A stretch of 64,000 bases of DNA from HGM04593 sp045660825 (GCA_045660825.1 JAZREN010000069.1:9212-73211), one strand, 5' to 3'; positions 46,253 to 55,818 are shown, counted from the stretch's first letter. The notes: generated by a model not told the origin, from the sequence alone. Translations and numbers: made by a program.

Positions 46253-47254
46253 ATGCCCAAAGTTTCTATAATAATGCCGGCATACAATGCCGAAGAGTAT
46301 ATTTCAGAAGCAATCGAGTCTATTTTGGCCCAGACCTTCAAGGAGTGGGAGTTGGTAATCACCGATGATTGCTCAACAGACAATACTGTGGAGATTGTCG
46401 AAGGTTTCTGCAAAGGACATAAGAACATAAGACTCATAAAAAGGAGTACAAACTCAGGAGCTGCAAGATTGCCACGCAAAGAATCTGCATTTGCATCAAC
46501 AGGCGAATTCATTATGACCTATGATGCTGATGATTTTTTGGATTATGACTACATTGAAAAAATGTACAACCGGCAACAAGAGACAGGTGCAGATATAATC
46601 CTCAGCACACTGCATCTATGCAACCGGAAAGGAGAAATGAACGGATTCTGCATCCCTAAAGTGTCTTTCCCTTTAGAGTGCATTATTAGCGGAAAAGAAG
46701 CCACGAAACACCTACTTGGAGAAGTGGAAATTTCGGTCAGCGGTCTATTGATTAAAAGAGAAATATATCTTGAAAACATTTCTACCGGTAAAAACGAAGA
46801 AAACAATTATTCTTATGTTGATGAAATTGACCAACGACGTCTGTTGTTCAGCTGTAAGAATGTTGCATTCGCCAATACAAAATATTATTATAGACAACAC
46901 TCTGAGAGCCTGATGCACCAAAAGAATATCAAGCGCTACAACATTCTGCAGACATCAAAAAGCATATACGAATTCGCCAAAAGGAATTATACAGAAGAAC
47001 AACTTTTCATCAAGTTACAAAAGGATTATATACAATCTCTAATCTTTTGCCAAAGAGACTACTACTATTACAAGCACAACCAAACAGATTTTGCAAAAGA
47101 GGCATCAAAGATTCTAAAAGATTCATTCAGCTATGCAAAGCAGGAAAAAATGCGTCCACAAGGATTTAAACAAAAATTATGTATGATTTCGCACTGTACA
47201 TTCAGAGGCATTTCCTGTCTATACGCATCCTTTTTAAAAATTAGAGCCAAATGA
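46253..47254 (+). CDS. glycosyltransferase family 2
   Basis: 333 residues. VSIIMPAYNAEEYISEAIES, VITDDCSTDNTVEIVE and the metal-binding TYDADDFLDYDY identify GT2. It starts one base after the propeller gene and overlaps the next start (ATGA). The sugar and linkage are unknown. Confidence 0.92.
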   Translation: MPKVSIIMPAYNAEEYISEAIESILAQTFKEWELVITDDCSTDNTVEIVEGFCKGHKNIRLIKRSTNSGAARLPRKESAFASTGEFIMTYDADDFLDYDYIEKMYNRQQETGADIILSTLHLCNRKGEMNGFCIPKVSFPLECIISGKEATKHLLGEVEISVSGLLIKREIYLENISTGKNEENNYSYVDEIDQRRLLFSCKNVAFANTKYYYRQHSESLMHQKNIKRYNILQTSKSIYEFAKRNYTEEQLFIKLQKDYIQSLIFCQRDYYYYKHNQTDFAKEASKILKDSFSYAKQEKMRPQGFKQKLCMISHCTFRGISCLYASFLKIRAK

Positions 47255-49134
47255 AACTCGCATCGTTTGACATATTTGATACCACACTGATACGCAAATG
47301 TGGAAATCCTGAAAATATTTTTTATCTCCTCGCTAACAAGTTATACCCAAACGACAAGGCAAAGAGAGAGGATTTTATTGTTTGGCGCAAACGTGCACCC
47401 CAAATAGTCCAAAAGAAACTAAAAAAAATAGAGCTGACGCTGCATGATATTTATACTGCAGAAGGAGTAGTTTCTTTTAATGAATATGACGTACAGACAT
47501 TAATCAACAAGGAGCTAGAAACTGAAACGGAAAATCTGACAAGCAATCCAAGTATTACAGAGCTGATTAATCAAAAACGAAGAGACGGTTACAAAATCGC
47601 ATTTATAAGCGATATGTATATTGACAGCCTTACATTACGTAAAATACTTGAGAAACAATGTCAAATCAAACCAGAAGATAACGTTTATGTATCTTGTGAA
47701 ATACAAGCAAGAAAGGATTCCGGACTTTTGTACCAATATGTTAAACAACAATTGAACCCCAAAATTTGGGAACATTATGGAGACAACCGATACAGCGATG
47801 TAAAAATTGCCCAAAAAAATGGTATAAAAGCGACACTAGTCGATACCCATAATAATACATTAGAGCAAAGATTGGAACAACTTGCTTCCCAAAATCCTGC
47901 ATTCAAAGAATTATCTTTACTAACAGGCATTTCAAAAACAGCCAGACTGCAGAATAATAACCCATTTGCCACCATTGCAGCAAATTATGTTGCAAGCGCA
48001 TACGTACCTTTCGTCAAATGGATTTTTGAAATTGCCAAGAAAGAAAATATAAAAACATTGTATTTCTTGTCCCGAGATAGTTATATACTACAGAAAATTG
48101 CAGAATCAATTCCACACGATGAAATTGAACTAAAATATCTGTTTGTCTCAAGACGTTCTTTAATGCGTCCTTACATGTATGACAGCAAACCCGAAGATTA
48201 TCTGAAGATTGTTGACAGACACACACTTATTGGTAGGGATGTCAAACACATGTTATGGCAACTGCTTCTCACAAGTGAAGAACTTAAAGAAAAATACGGA
48301 TTTGAGTATAAATATCAAAGAATCAAATCTAGTGAAGAGGAAACAGATTTTATCAATTCAATATACAACAGTAAACTGACACCCGATTTCCAAGCTGAAG
48401 CCCAAAAAGAACAAGAGATATTGCTAAGATACTTTGAACAAGAAGGTGTTACTTTTGACAATAAAAAGGCTTTTGTCGATGTTGGATGGCTAGGAACATC
48501 AAGGCTAATGATAAATGCAATACTCCAAAGGAATGGTTTCAAGCCTGTAGACTTCATATACTACGGAACTAGAAACGATGTCTATCCAACAGAATACGGA
48601 AAGTATTATTCATATTTCCCTGCAGGAACACTCAATACCAATATGACATCGGTTATAGAGAATTACTACTCGGCATCACCATATCCTACGACCATCGGTT
48701 ATAAAGAGATTAAAGGCATATTGGAACCAGTATTTCCAGAAGGAAAAAGTTTAAAGTCTACTAAAATCATAGAAGAAAACATAAAAGTCTCAACTTGGAT
48801 TGCCAGTGAAATAGAGAGGTATAATATTAAAGAAGATTATGTACTATCTACATGGGGATTCATTACTTTACATTCAATAGCAAAAATGATTGACGACATA
48901 GATGTTTCTCCTTTTACAACAAGCGATGATTTTGACAATGAAACATTTGCCAAGAAATTTACATTTACCGAGTTTGTTAAATTCCTTCTGATGGGAAAAA
49001 GAATTACACATTTTGACTATGCAAGCCTAAAATACACTTTTGGTCTTAAACCCGCACACTGGTATATGAAGATACATAAATTTACAGGCCGTTTGAGAGG
49101 ATATGCATTCAACTATCTTATGAAGAAAAAATGA
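47251..49134 (+). CDS. HAD-superfamily capsule protein (COG5610-like)
   Basis: 627 residues. The start MKLASFDIFDTTLIRK is a HAD motif I, with FISDMYIDSL as motif II and HYGDNRYSDVKIAQKNGI as motif IV. A C-terminal region of about 350 residues begins near FLSRDSYILQKIAES and is of unknown fold. Such proteins occur in capsule and O-antigen loci, where a phosphatase or transferase role on a sugar phosphate has been proposed; I infer no reaction. Confidence 0.75.
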   Translation: MKLASFDIFDTTLIRKCGNPENIFYLLANKLYPNDKAKREDFIVWRKRAPQIVQKKLKKIELTLHDIYTAEGVVSFNEYDVQTLINKELETETENLTSNPSITELINQKRRDGYKIAFISDMYIDSLTLRKILEKQCQIKPEDNVYVSCEIQARKDSGLLYQYVKQQLNPKIWEHYGDNRYSDVKIAQKNGIKATLVDTHNNTLEQRLEQLASQNPAFKELSLLTGISKTARLQNNNPFATIAANYVASAYVPFVKWIFEIAKKENIKTLYFLSRDSYILQKIAESIPHDEIELKYLFVSRRSLMRPYMYDSKPEDYLKIVDRHTLIGRDVKHMLWQLLLTSEELKEKYGFEYKYQRIKSSEEETDFINSIYNSKLTPDFQAEAQKEQEILLRYFEQEGVTFDNKKAFVDVGWLGTSRLMINAILQRNGFKPVDFIYYGTRNDVYPTEYGKYYSYFPAGTLNTNMTSVIENYYSASPYPTTIGYKEIKGILEPVFPEGKSLKSTKIIEENIKVSTWIASEIERYNIKEDYVLSTWGFITLHSIAKMIDDIDVSPFTTSDDFDNETFAKKFTFTEFVKFLLMGKRITHFDYASLKYTFGLKPAHWYMKIHKFTGRLRGYAFNYLMKKK

Positions 49135-49868
49135 AAGTTACTTTTATCTGCTGCCACAACAATAACGAAGAACTTAATAGTATGCTACTACCATCGTTTA
49201 GTATGCTAGACAAAAGTACTTGCAACATAATCCTTATAAATGCATTTAAGGAAGGATACAAAAGCGCAGCCGAAGCATATAACAAGACCATCAAGAAACA
49301 CATGAATGAAATTGGTGATATCCTGTTTTTTTGCCACCAGGACATTGCTTTTGATAACGTGGACTTTTTACAGAACATTATAAGCGAACTAACAGAAAAC
49401 CCAAATCAGATTATCGGATTTGCAGGAATAAACACAAATGGAACAGTCTTGTCTAACCTCCAGTACCAAGAAAACAAACAATTTATCACCAGAAATCAGA
49501 TAAAATCCAAGGAAAAGGTTGTCACACTTGATGAGTGCTGTTTTGCAACATCAAAAACAGTATATCAGAAACTGAAATTCGACGAATACGTGTGTAATCA
49601 TTGGCACCTGTATGCTGTGGAAATTTGTTACAATGCAAAACGCAATGGAATACCGAGCTACGTAATGCCAGATATAATATTCCATAAAAAGAACAATAAG
49701 GGCGGTATGTATACAGACAAGTACTTCCTTAAAAGTCTGTGGAGACTTGTAAAAAAATACAAAAAAGATTTCGACTATATATACGCCCCATGTTACATCT
49801 GTAGCACAAACCTGTTCATCGCTGCAGCAAAAATCGCAAGAACAAGTATTAGAAACCTAGTACGTTAA
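49131..49868 (+). CDS. glycosyltransferase-like protein (Glyco_tranf_2_5 type)
   Basis: 245 residues. The pattern KVTFICCHNNNEELNSMLLPSF, AAEAYNKTIKKHM and DILFFCHQDIAF, with a conserved HQD, matches the GT-A-like family of capsule clusters. It lacks the standard DDGS motif, so the donor site is unconventional. The start overlaps the HAD gene by four bases. Confidence 0.8.
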   Translation: MKVTFICCHNNNEELNSMLLPSFSMLDKSTCNIILINAFKEGYKSAAEAYNKTIKKHMNEIGDILFFCHQDIAFDNVDFLQNIISELTENPNQIIGFAGINTNGTVLSNLQYQENKQFITRNQIKSKEKVVTLDECCFATSKTVYQKLKFDEYVCNHWHLYAVEICYNAKRNGIPSYVMPDIIFHKKNNKGGMYTDKYFLKSLWRLVKKYKKDFDYIYAPCYICSTNLFIAAAKIARTSIRNLVR

Positions 49869-50722
49869 TGAAAATAGCCACCATTATACTCAACTACAAC
49901 AGCAGTGCCGATTGCCGTAAGTGCATCGGTTTCCTTAAAGCGCAACAAGGCGTTGAGCTGGAGATTGTTGTTGTGGACAACTGTTCGCGCGATGACGAGC
50001 GCAAAGCGGTTGAAACTTTGTGCAAAGAGCAAGGTTGCACATTCATTGCCAATAACGAGAATAGAGGCTACAATGCCGGTAACAATGTTGGCTTGCGTTA
50101 TGCCGCAGAGAAAGGTTATGAGTTTGCAATGATAGCAAACCCCGACATGGAGTTCCCGCAAACCGATTACCTTGCCACACTGCTTGCTCAAATGCAGACC
50201 AATGAAGATATTGTTGTTTGTGGCAGTGATATTGTTGGTGCTGATGGCATACACCAAAGCCCGATGGGCAAAGAAGGTAATTGGCGAGGCTCATTTGCTT
50301 GGATAAAAGAGATCTTCGGCAAGAAGAAAAAGAGCGACGCATATGATTTCATTGATAACTACAGCGAGAGCCACTACTGCCACAAGGTGAGCGGTTGCTG
50401 TTTTATGATAAGGATATCGTTCCTTAAAGAGGTTGATTTCTTTGATGAAAAGGTTTTTCTGTATTGCGAGGAAGCAATACTCTCGCGTCAAGTAGAGTTG
50501 GCAAACAAAAGAATGTATTACCTTGCAACCGCTCAGGCAGTGCACCGCCATATCAAGAGTGAAAAAAGCGACCCAGTAAAGCGTTTCAAAGTATGGGGGA
50601 ACTCACGTTGCTATTTTATTGACCGTTACAGCAAAGACCATTGGTTTGGCAAACAGATAGCAAAGTTGTCAATGAAAATGTATGTGATGACATTTACTCT
50701 TTATAAAAAGATTAAACGATAA
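49868..50722 (+). CDS. glycosyltransferase family 2, rhamnosyltransferase-like
   Basis: 284 residues. IATIILNYNSSADCRKCIGFL, VVVDNCSRDDERKAVE and the ANPDMEFPQTDY metal site are those of the GT2 branch that includes many rhamnosyltransferases. GC-richer than its neighbours, which hints at a separate origin. The sugar is a guess. The start overlaps the preceding stop by one base. Confidence 0.88.
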   Translation: MKIATIILNYNSSADCRKCIGFLKAQQGVELEIVVVDNCSRDDERKAVETLCKEQGCTFIANNENRGYNAGNNVGLRYAAEKGYEFAMIANPDMEFPQTDYLATLLAQMQTNEDIVVCGSDIVGADGIHQSPMGKEGNWRGSFAWIKEIFGKKKKSDAYDFIDNYSESHYCHKVSGCCFMIRISFLKEVDFFDEKVFLYCEEAILSRQVELANKRMYYLATAQAVHRHIKSEKSDPVKRFKVWGNSRCYFIDRYSKDHWFGKQIAKLSMKMYVMTFTLYKKIKR

Positions 50723-50733
50723 ACTACTTATAT

Positions 50734-51969
50734 ATGTTCGATATATTCAAAGGGCACACCCAATTAACCCAATATGCCACTATACTTATAATCCTATACG
50801 GAATATATTACGTTCCTATTGACACGTTTGGTATGAATGCCCCTATCAAAATGGCATTGATTTTCTCGTCAATTGTTGTACTATTGCTTTATTCATTCAA
50901 AGCATCAAAAGCAATGATATGGGCTATTATCTATCTTGTTTATCAATATGCTGTAGCAAGTTTCCACCCGGAGTCATTCCGTTGGGGCACATACATATAT
51001 TCCATATTATTAGTTCTTACATATGTCAGTTTCTACAATCTGATATACCTTGAGAAGGTATTTACTATTGAGCATTTCATAAGAATATGCAAATGGTTCA
51101 TGATGGCATACTTTGTTGTGTGTATAATACAACAAGCTGCATTACTGGTGGGAATAAAATATTTGCCTATAATAAACTTGTGTACAGTATTGAATCGCGG
51201 TATTGGCTGTCAATCACTTGCAGTAGAGCCTAGCCATTTTGCACGCTTCATGCTGGTATTTTATTACGCTTACGTGAAATGCCAGGAATACAAACGAGAT
51301 GAAGGTCCATTTACATTAAGTGAACTATTCAGTGGAGAGTATAAATGGGTTACAATCCGATTCCTTTGGATGATGCTCACGATGGGTAGTGGAACGGCAT
51401 TTGTATGCATTATATTCTTTGCGTTATACTTCGTAAGAAAAGACAATTGGTACTATATTATTCCCACACTTGTAGTATGCTATATTTTAATACAAAATTC
51501 TGGAATTGAAGGACTTGACAGAGCAACAAATACCATTGAAGCGACTGCAACACTTGATAAAGAAACTGTACAAGAAACCGACGGTTCGGCGGCAGCACGA
51601 ATTGCTCCTATATTAAACTCATTACAAGCCGATTATACTAAAAAAGAAACATGGTTTGGTTATGGAATTGATTATAATAAGCTTCAGGGAGGATTTCAAA
51701 AACAGACTGGAACTGTTTTCGATGACTATGGCTTATTGTTCTATATATTATCTTTGATATTCACTTTTAGCTGCTCATATAAATTTCTATCTCTTGCATC
51801 AATATTTATGTTTGCAGGTATAATTGGACGTGCTGGAACCAACATACAATATGTTTGGGAAATTATGATGGTTATGACCTGTGTGCGTTATTTCTATGAA
51901 AACAGGTACAACCCAGAAATATATGAAGACAATGAAATATGTGATGAATATGAACTCATTGACAACTAA
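50734..51969 (+). CDS. Wzy-like polysaccharide polymerase
   Basis: 411-residue inner-membrane protein with about ten hydrophobic helices. The large loop contains AVEPSHFARFML, and the C-terminal half has TGTVFDDYGLLFYI. No catalytic motif is strictly conserved in this group, so it is called by topology and position: one per locus, between GTs. It would link repeat units on the periplasmic side. Confidence 0.8.
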   Translation: MFDIFKGHTQLTQYATILIILYGIYYVPIDTFGMNAPIKMALIFSSIVVLLLYSFKASKAMIWAIIYLVYQYAVASFHPESFRWGTYIYSILLVLTYVSFYNLIYLEKVFTIEHFIRICKWFMMAYFVVCIIQQAALLVGIKYLPIINLCTVLNRGIGCQSLAVEPSHFARFMLVFYYAYVKCQEYKRDEGPFTLSELFSGEYKWVTIRFLWMMLTMGSGTAFVCIIFFALYFVRKDNWYYIIPTLVVCYILIQNSGIEGLDRATNTIEATATLDKETVQETDGSAAARIAPILNSLQADYTKKETWFGYGIDYNKLQGGFQKQTGTVFDDYGLLFYILSLIFTFSCSYKFLSLASIFMFAGIIGRAGTNIQYVWEIMMVMTCVRYFYENRYNPEIYEDNEICDEYELIDN

Positions 51970-51983
51970 AACGCCATTACAAC

Positions 51984-52583
51984 ATGATACACCTCTTAAT
52001 ATTTAGAATTAAATGCCTCCTTTTTGCACCTTTATATATCTTATTCTTGATCAACAACAAGAACGGAATAATGTCCAAAGATTTAAGGCAATGGGAAAAC
52101 ACACTTACAGTCATTAAATACAAAAGTGAATTCCTTGCGTTCATAAGAATGTTTGCAGCACTTAGAGAATACCGCAATCTTTTCTTTTTCAGATGCGGAG
52201 AAGCTTGCAATATTATCAAAGCCTTTATTCCGTGCACAAAGGAACTGCATTTTATTACTAATAAAGAAGATATCGCAGAAGGTCTTGTCATTCAGCACGG
52301 TTACTCTACAATTATATTCGCAGAAAGCGTTGGCAAAAATTGTCAGATTTGGCACAATGTGACTATTGGAAGAGCGCATGATAAAGGAAGGCGTCCACGC
52401 ATTGGGGAGAACGTCAAGATATGTACAGGTGCAGTAGTCATTGGCGACATAAGCATTGGCAACAACGTAACAATTGGTGCATGTACAATTGTAACAAAAA
52501 ATATCCCGGACAACTGCATCGTTTGTGGCAATCCGGCAAGAATCATCAATAGGAATGGTGAAAAAGTAAATATCAGATTATAA
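51984..52583 (+). CDS. serine-acetyltransferase-like O-acetyltransferase
   Basis: 199 residues. A helical N-terminus of about 110 residues is followed by left-handed beta-helix hexapeptide repeats: GKNCQIWHNVTIGRAHDKG, IGENVKICTGAVVIGDISIG, VTIGACTIVTKNIPDN, CGNPARII. It most likely acetylates a sugar of the repeat unit. The stop is directly followed by the next start. Confidence 0.88.
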   Translation: MIHLLIFRIKCLLFAPLYILFLINNKNGIMSKDLRQWENTLTVIKYKSEFLAFIRMFAALREYRNLFFFRCGEACNIIKAFIPCTKELHFITNKEDIAEGLVIQHGYSTIIFAESVGKNCQIWHNVTIGRAHDKGRRPRIGENVKICTGAVVIGDISIGNNVTIGACTIVTKNIPDNCIVCGNPARIINRNGEKVNIRL

Positions 52584-53738
52584 ATGAAGATATTCTGCAT
52601 ACTCAGCACATCAAGCCTCACGGGTGGGAGTTCTCTCTCCTTTGTACAATATTGTACTGAAATCAATCAAAGGGAGGATGTTGATCTTGTAGTGTCCGTA
52701 CCTTGCAAAGGTCCTGCATACGATTATTTGAAAAATCTGAATATCAAGACAGAAATTGTCCCGACACGATTTAACATCTATCCCAAAGCAACCAAAAGAA
52801 ATTTCCTGTTCACGCCAATCAAGTTACTGCGACACCTCATTCAAAATAAAAAACAGGAACGCACGCTTTTAGAAACCGTAAAAAGACATAATCCCGATAT
52901 TATATACACAAACGTCGGTGTTGTAAATATTGGGTACAACGTCGCGGAAAAATTACATATCCCGCACGTGTATCATTTACGCGAATACCAAGACTTGGAT
53001 TTTGGAATGAAAATAATTCCGTCACGACGTCATTTTATTAAAAACTTACAGAACAGTTACACTATTTGCATAACAAAAGGTATACAAGAGCATTTTCATC
53101 TAACAAGCAACACAAATTCAAGGGTTATATACAATGGGCTCCTGACATTATGCAAAAAAGAAAACGACAACAGAGAAAAAACGTTTCTTTTTGTCGGGCG
53201 TCTAGCTGAAGAGAAGAATCCGTTGGATGTAATTCATGCTTTCAATGCTTTTTGCAAAACAAATGAAGATTATAAGCTCCTATTAGCGGGTAGCGCAGTG
53301 TCACAAGATGAGTACAATAAGTTGTTGAGATATTGCGAAGAAAATAATTTAAAAGACAAAGTCTGTTTTCTTGGAGCACGCAGTGATGTTGACCAGTTAA
53401 TGCAAAAAGCCTATGCTGTTGTTGTCGCATCTAAATTTGAGGGGTTCGGGCGTGTTACCACTGAAGCAATGCTAAACGGCTGTCTTGTCATTGGCCGAAA
53501 TACAACCGGAACAAAAGAACAATTTGACAACGGATTGTCGCTAACAGGTGAAGAAATTGGAATCAGATTTGAAGGAGATGATGATTTATGTGAGAAGATG
53601 CTTGTTGCCACTTCTCTTACTAAAGAGAAATACAATGAATATACAAAGCGTGCAAAAACAGTTGTTGAGAAGTTGTACACTCCTCAAAAATGCTCAGACG
53701 ATATTTATAACTTTTTCAAGTACATTTTAGAACAATAA
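52584..53738 (+). CDS. glycosyltransferase family 4
   Basis: 384 residues, GT-B. TFLFVGRLAEEKNPLDVIHAF, VCFLGARSDVDQLMQKAYAVVVASKFEGFGRVTTEAML and the lysine/glutamate donor motif around EGFGRVTTEAM are characteristic. The start follows the acetyltransferase stop directly and the stop overlaps the next start (ATGA-type), so translation is coupled. Confidence 0.92.
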   Translation: MKIFCILSTSSLTGGSSLSFVQYCTEINQREDVDLVVSVPCKGPAYDYLKNLNIKTEIVPTRFNIYPKATKRNFLFTPIKLLRHLIQNKKQERTLLETVKRHNPDIIYTNVGVVNIGYNVAEKLHIPHVYHLREYQDLDFGMKIIPSRRHFIKNLQNSYTICITKGIQEHFHLTSNTNSRVIYNGLLTLCKKENDNREKTFLFVGRLAEEKNPLDVIHAFNAFCKTNEDYKLLLAGSAVSQDEYNKLLRYCEENNLKDKVCFLGARSDVDQLMQKAYAVVVASKFEGFGRVTTEAMLNGCLVIGRNTTGTKEQFDNGLSLTGEEIGIRFEGDDDLCEKMLVATSLTKEKYNEYTKRAKTVVEKLYTPQKCSDDIYNFFKYILEQ

Positions 53739-54706
53739 TGACCAATCTCACCCTTGCCATTTGCGTTTATAACGCCGAGAAATATATAAAGGAAACACTT
53801 GAAAGTGTTATGGCGCAGACTATGCAAGATTTTCAACTGCTTATAGTCAACGATTGCAGTACCGACAATAGCATTGCCGTAATTGAGCAGTTTTTCGCCG
53901 AACACCCAAGACAATATGAAATAATAACACTTGAGAAGAATGGAGGTATTGCAAACGCAAGAAATTTTGCAATATCTTACGCTAAAACCAAATACCTTCT
54001 TTTCATAGACTCTGATGATTTGTTGGAGTCGACACTTGTTGAAAAAGAGTACACAGCAATAACCAGTGATAATGATTTGATTGGAGTATCCTGCTGGAAT
54101 GACTTCATTGATGCCAAAGGCAGGAGAGTACATGGCGGAACCTTCTTGGGTGAAAAGACAAAGGAGGCTTTCATTGAGAAGGCAAGCAAGAGGAAACTGA
54201 TATTCCTTCCCATCCATACAATGTTCAACAGGGAGTATGCCATAAAAGCCGGCAGCATCTGCATCAAGGGTTTCCCCGAAGGCAAGCCACGCTATCAGGA
54301 TTTCTGTGAGGAATTGGATATGTGGACAAGAATGAGCGATTTCCACACTGATGGAAAAGCAATAATTGTACTGCCCGAGGTTTTGTATCATTACCGTAAA
54401 ATGGATGGACTCTCATCCAACCATTTCAACATGATACTGAAGATGCGCTACACAAAGCAAAACCTTTTGAGGCGCCGCAGTGAGGAAAAAGAGCTAACTT
54501 TCATTGAGTTCTATGAATCTTTGAGCGAGAAGGAGATTAAGAAACTGAAAAAGGATGCAAAGGCAGCCGATGCCCTGCGCAACGGAGTCTTCTACCTCAA
54601 GCGCAAGAATATATTCAAGGCCGCATGGGAGATTATGAAATCAATTTACTACCGCCCTGGATACATCCTTGACAAATTAAAACATAACTTCTTCAAGAAG
54701 AAATAA
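53738..54706 (+). CDS. glycosyltransferase family 2
   Basis: 322 residues. LTLAICVYNAEKYIKETLES, IVNDCSTDNSIAVIEQ and FIDSDDLLES are the GT2 motifs. It is the last gene of the central AT-rich block; element C begins 12 bases after its stop. Confidence 0.92.
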   Translation: MTNLTLAICVYNAEKYIKETLESVMAQTMQDFQLLIVNDCSTDNSIAVIEQFFAEHPRQYEIITLEKNGGIANARNFAISYAKTKYLLFIDSDDLLESTLVEKEYTAITSDNDLIGVSCWNDFIDAKGRRVHGGTFLGEKTKEAFIEKASKRKLIFLPIHTMFNREYAIKAGSICIKGFPEGKPRYQDFCEELDMWTRMSDFHTDGKAIIVLPEVLYHYRKMDGLSSNHFNMILKMRYTKQNLLRRRSEEKELTFIEFYESLSEKEIKKLKKDAKAADALRNGVFYLKRKNIFKAAWEIMKSIYYRPGYILDKLKHNFFKKK

Positions 54707-54717
54707 TGATTTAATTA

Positions 54718-54998
54718 TTTAAGACATAAGAACAGAAGAAACTCTCAGCTATGGGATAAGCAAGTCGCATAGTTTCACTTGCGACGATAAATGGTTTAAA
54801 CCTATGACAAGGTGAAAACGAGTTTTCCCATTGACACTGGTTCAAACCATTCTGCTTGGAAAGAAATTCCAACAAGGCTTATCTCATAGCAAAGAATTTA
54901 AACATATTCAGCAAAGCATTGCAACAATAAAATTGTTGAATAGTTCCTAACAGTTCTAGCATATAAACCTTATGTACTTTTGTACTTCTGTCTAAAAA
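54718..54998 (+). repeat. cloverleaf element C
   Basis: Left end TTTAAGACATAAGAACAG (54718) and right end CTTATGTACTTTTGTACTTC (54969-54988), then TGTCTAAAAAA, are the terminal repeats. The outer stem is GCTATGGGATAAGC (54748-54761) with GCTTATCTCATAGC (54877-54890). Hairpin 1 is GTCGC/GCGAC (54764-54785), but its loop is the reverse complement of the loop in element E. Hairpin 2 is ATGGTTTAAACC (54791-54802) with GGTTCAAACCAT (54839-54850). Hairpin 3 is TTGGAA/TTCCAA (54856-54872). The right end sits next to the second GxxExxY gene. Confidence 0.75.
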
Positions 54999-55006
54999 AC
55001 AAAAAT

Positions 55007-55381
55007 ATGAATGTTGAAGACCTCATAAAACTGATTGTTCAATGTGCGTACAATGTAAGAATGAAATTGTCGGCGGGTTTTCTTGAGTCTGTTTATCAGA
55101 ACGCACTATTGATTGAACTTAAAGAAAACGGATTAAGTGCTGAAAAAGAAGTTCCAATCAACGTATATTACAATAATGTTATCGTTGGCGAATTCCGCGC
55201 TGATATTGTTGTGGAAAATTCGGTTGTAATCGAATTGAAAGCAGCACAGCACCTGATGCAAATACACGAAGCACAACTTGTAAACTATCTCACAGCAACA
55301 GGACTAGAACACGGATTACTCATTAATTTTGGAAGTGAAAAGATTGAAATAAAAAGGAAATACAAGACATTCAAGAAATGA
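55007..55381 (+). CDS. GxxExxY family protein (PD-(D/E)XK nuclease-like), copy 2
   Basis: 124 residues, a close paralogue of the protein at 37889. Motif GFLESVYQNAL is unchanged, and the catalytic-type stretch is RADIVVENSVVIELKA (D...ExK). As with copy 1, the start lies directly after the right end of a structured element, and a left-end fragment (ATGACAGAAGTACAA, 55392-55406) follows within a few bases of its stop. This repeated gene-plus-element layout suggests they move or are kept together. Confidence 0.88.
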   Translation: MNVEDLIKLIVQCAYNVRMKLSAGFLESVYQNALLIELKENGLSAEKEVPINVYYNNVIVGEFRADIVVENSVVIELKAAQHLMQIHEAQLVNYLTATGLEHGLLINFGSEKIEIKRKYKTFKK

Positions 55382-55436
55382 CTAATTCTTTATGACAGAA
55401 GTACAACGCTGCGAGCAAAACCGCTAAATGATTTAG
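55382..55436 (+). repeat. fragment of a left end after copy 2
   Basis: ATGACAGAAGTACAA (55392-55406) matches the left end of the elements but no core follows it; the full left end of element D begins 50 bases later. It is probably a leftover of an earlier insertion or a deletion product. Confidence 0.5.
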
Positions 55437-55703
55437 TTATATTAAGACAGAAGTACATAAACCAACTACGTTGGTTACATAAGATTTTTTTAAGAGATTT
55501 GAATTAATCTAATTAATATGTTATGTTGTGAGGCTTATATGTCGTAAGTGAAACATTACGACAATGGATTATGTCAATCTGCTAAAATGGGAAAACAAGT
55601 TCTCACATTTGTAGTAGATTCACATAATCAAATAAGGAAATCAACGATTTCCCAAAGCCAGCCTCATAACAATCTTTTGTTCTTTTGTTCTTCTGTCTAA
55701 AAA
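55437..55703 (+). repeat. cloverleaf element D
   Basis: Left end TTAAGACAGAAGTACATAA (55442). Outer stem GTTGTGAGGCT (55525-55535) with AGCCTCATAAC (55660-55670). Hairpin 1 is GTCGT/ACGAC (55541-55562), which keeps pairing where other copies have GTCGC/GCGAC. Hairpin 2 is TGGATTATGTCAATCT (55565-55580) with AGATTCACATAATCA (55616-55630), its tip AAATG/CATTT. Hairpin 3 is GGAAATC/GATTTCC (55636-55652). The right end is followed by several more partial right ends up to 55800. Confidence 0.75.
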
Positions 55704-55800
55704 ATAAAACCAGCGACATATGCATCTTATGTCTAAAAACAAAACAGCGCCCTTATGTACTTTTGTACTTCTGTCTAAAAAATCACTCTTGTGTCTATAG
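55704..55800 (+). repeat. array of repeated right ends
   Basis: After TTCTGTCTAAAAAA of element D (55690-55703) there are three more right-end-like tails: CTTATGTCTAAAAAC (about 55726-55740), a full CTTATGTACTTTTGTACTTC (55752-55771) then TGTCTAAAAAA, and CTCTTGTGTCTATAGG (55787-55802). The last lies 17 bases before the next start. Confidence 0.65.
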
Positions 55801-55818
55801 GAATTAAAGCAAGTATAT

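Noticed and set aside
53705..54391. A 228-codon reverse frame across the GT2 gene
   Set aside because: Antisense to a clear glycosyltransferase with coupled neighbours.
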